A stretch of 64,000 nt of DNA, taken from NCBI GenBank assembly GCA_017302105.1, contig JAFLCS010000004.1, positions 186,001-250,000 on the forward strand. The letters run 5' to 3'. A model generated the notes under the pieces. The model was not told the origin of the DNA and did not search any database. It saw only the letters and a list, made by a program, of their open reading frames with translations. Both the position numbers and the translations under genes were made by a program. This document shows positions 12,932-22,387 of this stretch, in pieces. The first letter of the stretch is position 1. Every line of letters starts with the position of its first letter. The DNA is from Caulobacterales bacterium (GTDB taxonomy: Bacteria; Pseudomonadota; Alphaproteobacteria; Caulobacterales; Caulobacteraceae).

Positions 12932-14794
12932 ATGGCGCGCGCGACCAGGCGCGGCCGCGTCGATCCCTCGACCCGCGTCATCGACGCCGACCTGGCAGGC
13001 GCACAGTCCACGCCCCCCCGAACGCTGGATGCCTTCGCCGATCTGGCCCGGCTGGTCGCCCGGTCGCGCGCACCGCAGTTGCATCTGCGGCTGGCCCTAT
13101 CCCTGATCCTGACCCTTGCGGGCAAGTCCCTGGGCGTCCTGGCACCTCTGGCCCTGGGGGCCGCCGTCAATGTCCTGGCCGGCGAGAATCGTCCGGTGCT
13201 GGGCCTCACCCTGGGGTTCACGGCCTTCGCCGCCGGCTGGGCCCTGATCCGCTTCTTCGCCTCGGCCATGCCTCAGGCGCGGGACGCCCTGTTCACCCCG
13301 GTGGCAGAGGCCACCAAGCGCACGGCGGCCATCGAGGCGTTCAGCCATGCGCTCAGCCTGTCACTGGACTTCCACCAGACCAAGAAGTCTGGCGCTCTGG
13401 CCCGGATCGTCGAGCGCGGCGCGCGCTCGAGCGAATTCCTGTTGCGAATCCTCGCCTTCAACATCGGCCCGACCATTCTGGAGCTGATCCTCGCGGCCGC
13501 AGTCCTGGCTGGGGCCTATGACTGGCGCTTCGCCGTGGTGGCTGTGGCAACCATCGCCACCTATGTCGCCTTCACCCTGGCGGTTTCGGACTGGCGCATA
13601 CGGCATCGGCGCGAACTCAACGCGGCCGAGGCGGAGGCCGCCGGCCTCGTCGTCGACAGCCTCATCAACTATGAGACGGTGAAATCGTTCGGGGCTGAAG
13701 GTCGCGCTACGGGCGGCTATGAGGGGGCGCTGCTCAGCTATGCCGACGCCTCCGTCAAGGCGAACAATTCGCTGGCCGTTCTGAACACGGGCCAGATCCT
13801 GGTGATGAACCTGGGCCTCGGGGCCATGGCCGTGATGGCCGGGATGGAGGCCATGGCCGGGCGGATGGGGCCGGGCGACGTCACCGCCTGTGTGCTGATC
13901 CTGATTTCGCTGTACCAGCCGCTAAACGTGCTCGGCTTCGCCTATCGTGAGATCCGCCAGTCCCTGATCGACATGGAGGCCATGCTCGATCTGACCCGCC
14001 AGGTTCCGGACATCGCCGATGCGCCCGATGCCGTTGAGCTTCCCGTCTCCGCCCATGCCGGCGGCGGCGAGATCGTATTTGAAGCGGTCGGGTTTCGCCA
14101 CTCCGCGCGCAGCGCCGGTCTGGAAGATATCGGCTTCCGTATTCAACCGGGCAAGACGACCGCGCTGGTCGGGCCGTCCGGTTCGGGCAAGTCGACCGTC
14201 GTGAAATTGGCCCTCAGATTGCTTGATCCCCAGTCCGGGCGCGTCCTGATCGACGGCCACGACGCCCGACAAGTCACCCAGGCGTCCCTGCGCCGGGCCG
14301 TGGCGCTGGTGCCGCAGGACGTCGCCCTGTTCAACGACACCCTGCGCTTCAATATCGGCTTTGCCCGCCCCGACGCCGACGAGGACGCGGTCTGGGCCGC
14401 CGCCGAGGCGGCCGAACTGGGAGAGTTCATCCGGGCTCTGCCCGACGGCCTGGATACCCGTGTGGGCGAGCGCGGTCTCAAATTGTCGGGTGGCGAGCGC
14501 CAGCGCGTCGGCCTGGCCCGCGCGCTGCTCGCCGAGCCGGATGTGATGATCCTGGACGAGGCGACCTCGGCCCTGGACAGCCGTACCGAAGCGGCGATCC
14601 AGGCGACCCTGCGCCGGGCTCGCAAGGGCCGGACCACCCTGGTCGTCGCCCACCGGCTGTCGACCATTGCCGATGCCGACGAGATCCTGGTCCTGAAAGC
14701 CGGGCGCATCGTCGAGCGCGGAAGTCATGAGGCGCTGGTAGCCCTCGGTGGCGAATATGCGGCGCTGTGGAAGAAGCAGACGCGCGGTCGCTAG
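12932..14794 (+). CDS. ATM1-type ABC exporter (permease-ATPase half transporter)
   Basis: A 620-residue half transporter working as a homodimer in the inner membrane. The N-terminal two thirds hold six membrane helices (about 50-340) and the ATM1/HMT1 subgroup signature NYETVKSFGAEGR followed by NNSLAVLNTGQ. The ATPase has Walker A GPSGSGKST at about 414, signature LSGGERQRVGLARALL near 519, Walker B VMILDEATSALD and the switch histidine in AHRLST. Atm1 relatives export glutathione-derived sulfur compounds or metal-glutathione conjugates; that substrate is family knowledge, not shown here. ATG at 12932. The 87 bases before it show no clear promoter. Its TAG stop shares a CTAG with the stop of the convergent priA. 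Confidence 0.92.
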   Translation: MARATRRGRVDPSTRVIDADLAGAQSTPPRTLDAFADLARLVARSRAPQLHLRLALSLILTLAGKSLGVLAPLALGAAVNVLAGENRPVLGLTLGFTAFAAGWALIRFFASAMPQARDALFTPVAEATKRTAAIEAFSHALSLSLDFHQTKKSGALARIVERGARSSEFLLRILAFNIGPTILELILAAAVLAGAYDWRFAVVAVATIATYVAFTLAVSDWRIRHRRELNAAEAEAAGLVVDSLINYETVKSFGAEGRATGGYEGALLSYADASVKANNSLAVLNTGQILVMNLGLGAMAVMAGMEAMAGRMGPGDVTACVLILISLYQPLNVLGFAYREIRQSLIDMEAMLDLTRQVPDIADAPDAVELPVSAHAGGGEIVFEAVGFRHSARSAGLEDIGFRIQPGKTTALVGPSGSGKSTVVKLALRLLDPQSGRVLIDGHDARQVTQASLRRAVALVPQDVALFNDTLRFNIGFARPDADEDAVWAAAEAAELGEFIRALPDGLDTRVGERGLKLSGGERQRVGLARALLAEPDVMILDEATSALDSRTEAAIQATLRRARKGRTTLVVAHRLSTIADADEILVLKAGRIVERGSHEALVALGGEYAALWKKQTRGR

Positions 14795-16956
14795 AGAAAC
14801 GAATACGGGTCCACATCGATGGTGAGGCGGATACTACCCGGCACCTTCAGCTCGGCCAGCCAGGCGCGCAGATAGGCCTGGACATCAACATCCCGGTCGG
14901 CCCTTACAAGAAATCGTTTGCGTCGCCGCCCCCTGACCAGGGCCAGCGGCGCATCCGCAGGGCCATAGACCTCGACCCGCTCAGCCGACGGAATGCGCGC
15001 CGCCATGTCCAGGGCGAACCGGTCCAGCGCCTGGGGGTCCTCACTTGAGACGATCAGGGCCGCCAGACGTCCATAGGGCGGCAATCCCATGGCCTGCCGC
15101 CCTTCACCCTCGGCCTGGGTGAAGGCGTCGCGGTCCATGGCTCGCAGCGCCTGCATCACCGGATGCTCCGGCAACCAGGTCTGGAGCAGCGCCCGGCCCG
15201 GTCGGTCGGCCCGGCCGGCGCGCCCGGCCGCCTGTATCAGAAGCTGGAAGGTCCGTTCGGCGGCCCGCAGATCACCGCCCTTCAGGCCAAGGTCGGCGTC
15301 GACCACCCCCACGAGGGTGAGGTTCGGAAAATTGTGCCCTTTGGCCGCAGCCTGGGTCGCCACCAGGATATCGATCTCACCCTCGGCCATGCGTCGGACC
15401 AGCTCGCGCGCGGACGCGGCATCCGGCACCGTGTCGGATGAAAAGACCTCGATGCGCGCCCCAGGAAACCTCTCGGCGGCCTCTTCGGCGATGCGTTCGA
15501 CTCCCGGCCCTATCGACACCAGGCTGTCGGGGGCGCCACAGGCTGGACAATGATCCGGTCGGGGCATCGAAAACCCCGTCAGATGACAGACCAGCCGTCC
15601 GGTATAGCGATGCTCGACCAGCCAGGAATCCGAATCCGGTGCCGTCATGCGCTCACCGCACGCCCGGCACAGGACGACGGGGGCGTAGCCACGCCGGTTC
15701 AGGAACAACAGGCTCTGCTCGCCGCGCGCCAGGGTTTCGACCATGGCCTCGACCAGCGGCGGCGACAGCCACCGACCCTTGTCGGCCGGCGTCGCTCGCA
15801 GGTCGATCAGATCGATATCCGGCAACACCGCCGCCCCGTGACGCGCCGCCAGCCGGACCCAGTCGTAGCGACCCGTCTCGGCATTGGTCAGAGTCTCCAG
15901 TGACGGCGTCGCCGAGGTCAGGACGACGGTCGCCGCCTCGAGTCGGGCTCTCGCCACAGCCAGATCGCGGGCGTGATAGACAATGCCCTGCTCCTGTTTG
16001 AACGAACCGTCATGTTCCTCATCGACCACGATCAGCCGCAACGACCGGAACGGCAGAAACAGGGCTGAACGCGCGCCGACCACGATCCGCGCCTCTCCGG
16101 ATCGCACCCCTTCCCAGACCTGTCGCCTCTGGGGCGCGGGTACATTCGAATGCCACTCGGCCGGCTCGGCCCCAAAGCGGTCGGCGATGCGCCGGATCAG
16201 GGCCTGGGTCAGGGCGATTTCCGGCAGCAGAATCAGAACCTGGGCCTCGGGCTCCTGTCGCAAGAGGTGGCCGGCCGCCTCCAGATAGACCTCGGTCTTG
16301 CCGGAGCCCGTCACGCCGTCCAGCAGGATGGGTGCAAAGTTGCCGCGATCCATCGCCGCTTCCAGTCGCCGCGCCGCCGCCGCCTGGCCAGGATTCAGCT
16401 GCGCCGGCCCGAAATCCGGATCAGGGCGTCCGAACGGCGGTGGGGGGACGATCTCGACCCGGTCCAGGACGCCCTCATCGACCAGGGCCTTGACCACACC
16501 AGCCGAGACACCGGCCGCCCGCGCCAGATCCGCCATCGAGGCGGCCTCGTCCTCGCCCAGGGTGGTCAGCACCTTTTGGCGGGCCACGGTCGCGCGGGCC
16601 GGCTCACGCCCTTCGGCCCTGCGGAGCCGCTGTTCGGGACGGGGTAACGGACTCCACAGACCGCGCGTGACCAGAAACGCCATCTCGCCCGGCGGCGTCA
16701 GGGTCCAGCGGGCCGCCCAGTCCAGGAAGACCATGGCGCTTTCGGGGACGGATGCCGCCTCGACCCGCTCTGTGATCGGTCGCAGCCGCCGGTTCGAGCC
16801 GGTGACGTCACGGACCTCCTGGACCAGCCCCCGGATCTGGCGCGGACCCAGCGGAACCACGACATGGTCACCCACACCCAGATTCCAGCCTTCGGGCACC
16901 TGATAGTCAAAGGCTTCGGACAGCGGCAGCGGCAACAGGATCGAGGCGACCTTCAC
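14791..16956 (-). CDS. priA: Primosomal protein N' (PriA helicase) with one zinc site degraded
   Basis: A 721-residue PriA-type helicase that reloads the replisome at stalled forks. It has the N-terminal 3'-DNA-binding domain, Walker [11 protein letters not shown] near 212, DEEH box ([10 protein letters not shown]) and the late helicase motifs [14 protein letters not shown] and [13 protein letters not shown]. The family carries eight cysteines binding two zincs. Here the first and last pairs are intact (CRACG near 428, CPACG near 466), but the inner site reads [10 protein letters not shown] and VCHLTGF, keeping only one of its four cysteines. The GTG at 16956 is chosen for its GAGGGCC site; a TTG at 16977 is the alternative. 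It is divergent from fsa and ends on a CTAG shared with the ABC exporter. Confidence 0.95.
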   Translation of the reverse strand: MKVASILLPLPLSEAFDYQVPEGWNLGVGDHVVVPLGPRQIRGLVQEVRDVTGSNRRLRPITERVEAASVPESAMVFLDWAARWTLTPPGEMAFLVTRGLWSPLPRPEQRLRRAEGREPARATVARQKVLTTLGEDEAASMADLARAAGVSAGVVKALVDEGVLDRVEIVPPPPFGRPDPDFGPAQLNPGQAAAARRLEAAMDRGNFAPILLDGVTGSGKTEVYLEAAGHLLRQEPEAQVLILLPEIALTQALIRRIADRFGAEPAEWHSNVPAPQRRQVWEGVRSGEARIVVGARSALFLPFRSLRLIVVDEEHDGSFKQEQGIVYHARDLAVARARLEAATVVLTSATPSLETLTNAETGRYDWVRLAARHGAAVLPDIDLIDLRATPADKGRWLSPPLVEAMVETLARGEQSLLFLNRRGYAPVVLCRACGERMTAPDSDSWLVEHRYTGRLVCHLTGFSMPRPDHCPACGAPDSLVSIGPGVERIAEEAAERFPGARIEVFSSDTVPDAASARELVRRMAEGEIDILVATQAAAKGHNFPNLTLVGVVDADLGLKGGDLRAAERTFQLLIQAAGRAGRADRPGRALLQTWLPEHPVMQALRAMDRDAFTQAEGEGRQAMGLPPYGRLAALIVSSEDPQALDRFALDMAARIPSAERVEVYGPADAPLALVRGRRRKRFLVRADRDVDVQAYLRAWLAELKVPGSIRLTIDVDPYSFL

Positions 16957-17001
16957 CGCGGCCCTCGCGCGATCCAAAGTTGCTCGCTAAACATCGTTTC
17001 C

Positions 17002-17652
17002 ATGAAACTCTTCATCGACAGTGCCGACGCCGCACTCATCAAGGACCTTTCGACCACCGGACTGGTGGACGGGGTCACCACCAATCCCTCCCTGATCGCC
17101 AAGTCGGGTCGCCCGATCAAGGAGGTCATCGCTGAGATTTGTGCCGCCGTCGAGGGGCCCATCTCTGCGGAGGTGGCCGCCACCGATACAGCCACCATGC
17201 TGAACGAAGGCCGCAAACTGGCTGCCATTGCGGACAATGTGGTGGTCAAGCTGCCGCTGACGATGGATGGCCTGCGCGCCACCGCCGCCTTTGCCGCCGA
17301 AGGCATCTCGACCAACGTCACCCTGTGCTTCTCGGCGGCCCAGGCCCTGCTGGCGGCCAAGGCGGGAGCCACCTTCGTCTCGCCCTTCGTCGGCCGGCTC
17401 GACGACCACGGAGCCGACGGGCTGGAGCTGCTGCACGAAATTCGCGCCATCTACGACCAATATGGCTACGAGACGTCAATCCTGGCCGCATCGCTGCGCA
17501 ACGTCGGCCATGTCACGGGCGCGGCCCTGGCCGGAGCCGACGCGGCGACCCTGCCGCCCGAGACCTTCTCCGCGCTCGTCAAACACCCCTTAACCGACAA
17601 GGGGCTTGATGCTTTCCTGAAGGATTGGGCCGCGACGGGCCAGACCATCTAA
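17002..17652 (+). CDS. fsa: Fructose-6-phosphate aldolase / small transaldolase
   Basis: A 216-residue TIM-barrel protein of the small transaldolase (TalC/Fsa, subfamily 3) group. It starts [15 protein letters not shown] with [13 protein letters not shown], the classic first loop. The Schiff-base lysine is Lys83 in NVVVKLPLT, and [10 protein letters not shown] and [13 protein letters not shown] follow in the expected order. Members annotated as transaldolase move dihydroxyacetone units in the pentose phosphate pathway, while true F6P aldolases differ by very few residues, so the reaction is not settled. ATG at 17002 lies 45 bases from the divergent priA start; the gene is followed 10 bases later by the DUF484 gene. 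Confidence 0.93.
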   Translation: MKLFIDSADAALIKDLSTTGLVDGVTTNPSLIAKSGRPIKEVIAEICAAVEGPISAEVAATDTATMLNEGRKLAAIADNVVVKLPLTMDGLRATAAFAAEGISTNVTLCFSAAQALLAAKAGATFVSPFVGRLDDHGADGLELLHEIRAIYDQYGYETSILAASLRNVGHVTGAALAGADAATLPPETFSALVKHPLTDKGLDAFLKDWAATGQTI

Positions 17653-17662
17653 GGAGCGGGAC

Positions 17663-18361
17663 GTGGGCGGACAGGGACGCGAGGCGAAGCCGGACAACGA
17701 AGCGCCCGGTGCCTGGCCCGAGCTGCGCGCCTGGCTGAAGGCCAACCCCCAGCATCTGCTGTCCGATCACGAGTTGCTCACCGAGGTCGGGTTGAAGCCG
17801 GCCGACAATGTCGTTGCTTTCGGCCCGGCCGCGCTGTCGCGACTGGAAGCGGCCGTCAAACGCGAATCGGGTGCCCGCCGTGCTGTCGAACACGTCGCGC
17901 GCGCCAATTTCTCAGCCCAAGCCCAGACCCATGTGACGGTGCTGGACCTGCTGGAATCCCGCAATCACACCGACCTGGCCACGCGGCTGGATCATGCCTG
18001 CCAGGCCCGCTTCGGCCTGGTCGCCGCCGGCATCTGTCTGGAACGACCCGGCCCGGCTCCGTTTGGCTGGCGCCTGCTGGAGCCGGATGCGATCACGCGC
18101 CTGCTCGGTGAACATGGACTACAGCGGCTCGGCCCCGCCGATCACCAGGGAGCCCTGTTCGGCGCGCGTGGCCAGGAGGTGCAGAGCATGGCGCTGGTTC
18201 GCATGGCCCTGTGGTCGGGCCGGCGCGATGCCTTGGTGGCCTTCGGCTCGCCGGACCCGGAGGGTTTCACGCCCGATATGGGAGCCGAATTGATCGCGTT
18301 CGTCACCCGGGTGGTCGAGCGTGTAGCCGACCGCTGGCCGGTGCTGGACCCGCGCGCATGA
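17663..18361 (+). CDS. DUF484 family protein
   Basis: A 232-residue protein of the DUF484 (YigA-like) family, a GAF-like fold of unknown function that is very often encoded just before xerC, as here. Visible features are the N-terminal FLxxxPxxL-like helix (WLKANPQHLLSDHELL), a central helix with LEAAVKRESGARRAVEHVARAN, and a C-terminal GAF-like part ending LIAFVTRVVERVADRW. The GTG at 17663 follows GGAGCGGGAC. Its TGA overlaps the ATG of xerC in ATGA (18358-18361), which argues for translational coupling. A role linked to chromosome dimer resolution is suggested only by this conserved neighbourhood. Confidence 0.85.
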   Translation: MGGQGREAKPDNEAPGAWPELRAWLKANPQHLLSDHELLTEVGLKPADNVVAFGPAALSRLEAAVKRESGARRAVEHVARANFSAQAQTHVTVLDLLESRNHTDLATRLDHACQARFGLVAAGICLERPGPAPFGWRLLEPDAITRLLGEHGLQRLGPADHQGALFGARGQEVQSMALVRMALWSGRRDALVAFGSPDPEGFTPDMGAELIAFVTRVVERVADRWPVLDPRA

Positions 18362-19272
18362 CCGGCGACCAGGCCGTCCAGATATGGCTGGACTGGCTGG
18401 CCCACGAACGCCGCGCCTCGCCCCGCACCGTCGAGGCCTATGGCCGCATCGCGCGCGGCTACGTCGCCTTCCTGCAGGCCTACCGCGCCGAGCCGATCGA
18501 TCTGGACGCCCTGGCCGGGGTGCGTGCAGCCGAGGTCAGGGCCCACCTGGCAGCGCGTCGATCCGGTGACAGGGGACTTCAGGCCCGCTCCCTGTCCCAG
18601 ACCCTGTCGGCCATTCGCGCCTTTCACCGGTTCCTCGATCAGCGACTGGGTCGAGCCGCCCCACAGATCGCCCTGGTGCGGGGCCCCCGCATCAAGCCTG
18701 CCCTGCCCCGGCCGGTGAGCGAGGACCAGGCCCTGGGGCTGCTGCACGAGCCTGGAGTCGACCCCGACCTCGACCCCTGGGAGGCCGCGCGCGACCAGGC
18801 GGTCCTGTCCCTGCTTTACGGGTGCGGCCTGCGGATCTCAGAGGCCCTTTCCCTAACTGGAGCGGATGCGCCACTGGGCCCTGCGCTTCGCATTGTCGGA
18901 AAGGGTTCCAAGACACGGATGGTGCCCGTGCTACCAGTCATCAGCGCCGCAGTCGAAGCCTATCGCCAGGCGACTCCCTGGCCGTCGGCAGGTTCGGACC
19001 CCTTGTTTCGTGCCCGGCGAGGAGGGGCCCTGACACCCCGCCATGTCCAGGCCGCCGTCCAGAGGTTGCGGGCGCGGCTCGGCCTGCCGGCCTCGACCAC
19101 GCCCCATGCCCTGCGGCACAGCTTCGCGACCCACCTTCTGGGGGCGGGGGCCGACCTCAGATCCATCCAGGAACTACTCGGTCACGCCTCCCTGTCGACG
19201 ACCCAGAAGTACACCGGGGTCGATGCGGAACGACTCCTGGCGGCCTACAGCCAGGCTCACCCGCGCGCCTGA
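18358..19272 (+). CDS. xerC: Tyrosine recombinase XerC
   Basis: A 304-residue site-specific recombinase that with XerD resolves chromosome dimers at dif. Catalytic residues can be placed: Arg159 (GCGLRISEAL), the lysine in GKGSKTRMVP, His250 and Arg253 (HALRHSF), His276 (LGHASLST) and nucleophile Tyr285 (TTQKYTG). The N-terminal SAM-like core-binding domain occupies about 1-110. Length is normal for XerC, and the DUF484 gene in front supports XerC rather than XerD. The start overlaps the DUF484 stop by four bases. No dif-like site was sought or found in the window. Confidence 0.93.
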   Translation: MTGDQAVQIWLDWLAHERRASPRTVEAYGRIARGYVAFLQAYRAEPIDLDALAGVRAAEVRAHLAARRSGDRGLQARSLSQTLSAIRAFHRFLDQRLGRAAPQIALVRGPRIKPALPRPVSEDQALGLLHEPGVDPDLDPWEAARDQAVLSLLYGCGLRISEALSLTGADAPLGPALRIVGKGSKTRMVPVLPVISAAVEAYRQATPWPSAGSDPLFRARRGGALTPRHVQAAVQRLRARLGLPASTTPHALRHSFATHLLGAGADLRSIQELLGHASLSTTQKYTGVDAERLLAAYSQAHPRA

Positions 19273-19325
19273 CCGCCGCGACTTCGCCCCAATTCAATCC
19301 CAGCTTGTCCGGGGAGGAGCGAACC

Positions 19326-20282
19326 GTGTGGGACCGGCGGCGACTACTGGCGGCTGGCGGCGGCGGGCTGGCGGGTCTTGCCGCCTGGCCTGTTTGCGCT
19401 CAGGAGCCTGTGCCCACCCAGGAGCCACCGTTCGACCAGGCCGCACTGGATGTCCTGCCCAACCTCATCACTCGCATGGCGGTCATCGTCGGCCTGAACG
19501 GAGTGTCGAACCATCCGTTCGTCGTCGATACCGGAGCGAACCGCACCGGCATCGCGCTGGAGACCGCCGAGGCCCTGGGCCTGCCGCCCGGTCCCCAGGT
19601 TCTGGTAAACGGCGTCACCGCCGCCGAACCGACCCCGACGGTTCGCCTGGACCGCCTGTTTCTGGGCGGTCGTACATTCCAGAACCTGATCCTGCCGGTC
19701 TTTCCCAGAGCACGCCTGGGGGTCGATGGTCTTCTGGGTGTCGACGTGCTGGGGTCGTTCGCGGTGACCTTCGATATTCCGGCGAGCCAGCTAACCTTGT
19801 ACCGCCGCCGGGTCAGCCTCTCGCGCTCCCGCGGCAGCCGCCTGGACAACCAGATCGTCCTCAATGGTCGCCAGCGATTCGGCCAACTCACCCTGGTTCG
19901 CGTCTCGGCCGACGGCGTGCCGGTCCAGGCCTTCATCGACAGCGGCAGTCAGTACTCCATCGGCAATATGGCCCTGTTCAACTCGGTGGCGGCCCGCCGA
20001 CCCGACGTCAACGACCGCCGCTGGACGGTCCCCGTCATCGGGGCGACCGGCGACTCCGTCACGGGGGAGCTGGCTGTGATCCGTCGCGTCAATCTAGGCG
20101 GGGTCACTCTGAACGAACTACCGACGATCTTCTGCGACCTGCACGCCTTTCGCATCTGGCGCATGGACGATCGGCCAGCGATGCTGTTCGGAGCCGACAT
20201 TCTCAGGATGTTCGAATCCGTTACCGTCGACTTTCCGGAACGCCAGGTTCGCTTCGGCGCGCCGCTGGGTGCACGCGGCTAG
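19326..20282 (+). CDS. Retropepsin-like aspartyl protease, predicted exported
   Basis: A 318-residue protein with two retropepsin-type halves. The two catalytic motifs are DTGANRT at Asp68 and DSGSQYS at Asp205, each followed by the hydrophobic strand usual in pepsin-like folds, and ILRMFESVTVDF closes the domain. The N-terminus WDRRRLLAAGGGG with a hydrophobic stretch to WPVCAQ looks like a twin-arginine signal, so the enzyme is probably periplasmic. The GTG at 19326 is preceded by a strong GGGGAGGAG; an open frame reaching back to 18822 lies inside xerC and is not used. Its TAG stop shares CTAG with the convergent lpdA stop. Substrate unknown. Confidence 0.85.
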   Translation: MWDRRRLLAAGGGGLAGLAAWPVCAQEPVPTQEPPFDQAALDVLPNLITRMAVIVGLNGVSNHPFVVDTGANRTGIALETAEALGLPPGPQVLVNGVTAAEPTPTVRLDRLFLGGRTFQNLILPVFPRARLGVDGLLGVDVLGSFAVTFDIPASQLTLYRRRVSLSRSRGSRLDNQIVLNGRQRFGQLTLVRVSADGVPVQAFIDSGSQYSIGNMALFNSVAARRPDVNDRRWTVPVIGATGDSVTGELAVIRRVNLGGVTLNELPTIFCDLHAFRIWRMDDRPAMLFGADILRMFESVTVDFPERQVRFGAPLGARG

Positions 20283-21685
20283 GCCTGCATCGTCCAGCCT
20301 TCGACGCCCATCGCCGCCTGACGGACGGCCTCGGAGCGGGTCGGGTGGGCGTGGCAGATCCGCGCCATATCCTCGGACGCCCCGCCGAACGCCATCAGCA
20401 CACAGGCTTCATGGATCATCTCGCCGGCCTGCGGTCCGAAGATGTGCACGCCCAGGACCCGGTCGGTGACGGCATGGGCCAGCACCTTCACAAAGCCCTC
20501 GGTCTCGTGGTTGATCTTGGCACGGCTGTTGGCGGCGAACGGGAACTTGCCCTTCTTGTAATCGACGCCGGCTTCTTTCAGCTGGGCCTCGGTCTTACCG
20601 ACCCAGGCCACCTCGGGGCTGGTGTAGATCACGCTGGGCACCAGGGCGTAGTCGACGTGGCCTGGCAGGCCGGCGATCAGTTCGATCGCCGCAACGGCGT
20701 CTTCTTCAGCCTTGTGGGCCAGCATCGGACCATGGGTGACGTCGCCGATCACCCAGACGCCGTCCGCCACCTTGAGGTGCTGGTTGGCGATGAAACCGCG
20801 CTTGTCCGCCTCGACCCCGACCGTCTCCAGACCCAGGCCTTCGGTGTAGGGACGCCGCCCAATGGCGACCAGCACGACGTCGCCCCGGATCGTCTCGGAC
20901 GCACCGCCGGCGGCCGGCTCAATCGTCAGTTCGACCCCATCGGCCTCGACCTTCGAACCGGTGACCTTGGTGCCCATCTTGAAGGTCATGCCCTGTTTGG
21001 CCAGCGCCCGCTGGAAGGCCGGGGCGACCTCGGCGTCCATGCCCGCCCCGACCGCATCGAGGAACTCGACCACCGTCACCTTCGCTCCGAGGCGGCGCCA
21101 GACCGAACCCAGCTCCAGACCGATGACGCCGGCTCCAACGACGATCAGGTGCTCGGGCACCTTGTCCAGCGACAGCGCCCCGGTGGAATCGATAACCTTG
21201 CCGGCCTCGAACGCCACACCCGGAAGCGGCGTCGGTTCGGAACCCGTCGCAATCACGATGTCCTTGGTGGCATAGGTCGTCTGGCCGCCATCGGCACCCG
21301 TGACTTCAACCTGGCCTGGCCCGACGATGCGGCCGCGCCCCTTGATCCAGTCGACCTTGTTCTTCTTGAACAGGAACTCGATGCCCTTGGTCAGTTGATC
21401 GACGCTGTCAGCCTTGGCGGACTGCATCTGATCCAGATTGAGTGTCGGCGTCGCCTCAATGCCGATCTTGGCGAACTCGCCGCCCGCCATTTCGAACAAC
21501 TCCGATGCATGGAGCAAGGCCTTGGACGGCATACAGCCGACATTCAGACAGGTCCCACCCAGCGTCTCACGCATTTCAACGCAGGCGACCTTCAGGCCCA
21601 GCTGACCGGCCCGGATGGCGGCGTTATAGCCGCCGGGTCCACCCCCGATGATGATGACGTCATAGGCGGGGGCAGTATCGGCCAT
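20279..21685 (-). CDS. lpdA: Dihydrolipoyl dehydrogenase (E3)
   Basis: A 468-residue flavoenzyme that reoxidises dihydrolipoamide for the 2-oxoacid dehydrogenase complexes and the glycine cleavage system. The FAD loop GGGPGGYNAA sits at 14-23, the redox-active disulfide is Cys46/Cys51 in GGTCLNVGCMPSK, the NAD loop is VVGAGVIGLELGS, and the C-terminal catalytic base pair is in CHAHPTRSEA. The ATG at 21685 has AGAGGAAA upstream. No E1 or E2 genes are adjacent, so it may serve several complexes. Stop codon shared in CTAG with the protease gene. High confidence. Confidence 0.96.
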   Translation of the reverse strand: MADTAPAYDVIIIGGGPGGYNAAIRAGQLGLKVACVEMRETLGGTCLNVGCMPSKALLHASELFEMAGGEFAKIGIEATPTLNLDQMQSAKADSVDQLTKGIEFLFKKNKVDWIKGRGRIVGPGQVEVTGADGGQTTYATKDIVIATGSEPTPLPGVAFEAGKVIDSTGALSLDKVPEHLIVVGAGVIGLELGSVWRRLGAKVTVVEFLDAVGAGMDAEVAPAFQRALAKQGMTFKMGTKVTGSKVEADGVELTIEPAAGGASETIRGDVVLVAIGRRPYTEGLGLETVGVEADKRGFIANQHLKVADGVWVIGDVTHGPMLAHKAEEDAVAAIELIAGLPGHVDYALVPSVIYTSPEVAWVGKTEAQLKEAGVDYKKGKFPFAANSRAKINHETEGFVKVLAHAVTDRVLGVHIFGPQAGEMIHEACVLMAFGGASEDMARICHAHPTRSEAVRQAAMGVEGWTMQA

Positions 21686-21802
21686 GGGTGGATTTCCTCT
21701 GTTGAAAGGGCGCGTGACACATAGGCACCTCGGGCGCACGAGGCAAAAGTCGAATGCAGAATTGTCGCCTGCGAGGGCGAAAATTCGTCGACCTGCGCGC
21801 CG

Positions 21803-22339
21803 TCAATCCGCCGCGCCCGTCTCCACGAACCGCTCATATCGGGCCAGACCCTGGCTCATCACGAAGTCCACGCCCTCGGCCAGGGCCGCCGTCGTCTCGT
21901 CGCCGCCGCCGACTGCCAGGGTCTGGATCACCTCGACCCCGCCCTCGTCGCGCGCCTGGATCGTATAGGTCAGGATGGCCGTGACCGGCTGCGCCTGCAG
22001 CGGCCCGAACGGCGCATTCAGCCTCAGCATCCCCTGGGCCGGCCACGACAGCAGCACGCGCCCGTGCTCGATTCGCCCTCCCGGCCAGACCTCGCACAGG
22101 CACCCACCCGCCTCCATCGACAGGGTCAGATGCGCCGCGTCGCCAGAATAGGTGTGGTCAGAGCTCCACCATTCACCCCACCGGCTCAGGCCGGTCCATG
22201 CCTCATGCGCCTGGGCCTCCTCCAGCACCGCCACCGATCTCAGCTGGAACCCGGTGGCGCTGGTGGCAACGACCTCGGCTGAGGCGGTGGTGGCGGCCCC
22301 TGCCAGCACCAGGCCGGCGACCCATCCGATGAGTTTCAT
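21803..22339 (-). CDS. Exported SRPBCC (START-like) family protein
   Basis: A 178-residue protein with a clear signal peptide (MKLIGWVAGLVLAGAATTASA). The mature region has the pattern of bacterial SRPBCC/polyketide-cyclase proteins: GFQLRSVAVLEEAQAHEAWTGLSRWGEWWSSDHTY, then LSMEAGGCLCEVWPGG, then GMLRLNAPFGPLQ. These bind hydrophobic ligands in a helix-grip cavity; no ligand can be named. The ATG at 22339 has GGAGAACC upstream; the open frame continues upstream but lacks a signal there. It lies between lpdA and murI on the same strand. Confidence 0.78.
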   Translation of the reverse strand: MKLIGWVAGLVLAGAATTASAEVVATSATGFQLRSVAVLEEAQAHEAWTGLSRWGEWWSSDHTYSGDAAHLTLSMEAGGCLCEVWPGGRIEHGRVLLSWPAQGMLRLNAPFGPLQAQPVTAILTYTIQARDEGGVEVIQTLAVGGGDETTAALAEGVDFVMSQGLARYERFVETGAAD

Positions 22340-22387
22340 GTGGTTCTCCGATCCAGTCGCCACGATGGCCACAGTCGATGGACCGGT

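Noticed and set aside
19043-21724. An 893-codon forward open frame across xerC, the protease and lpdA
   Set aside because: It overlaps three well-supported genes in other frames and has shadow-type composition.
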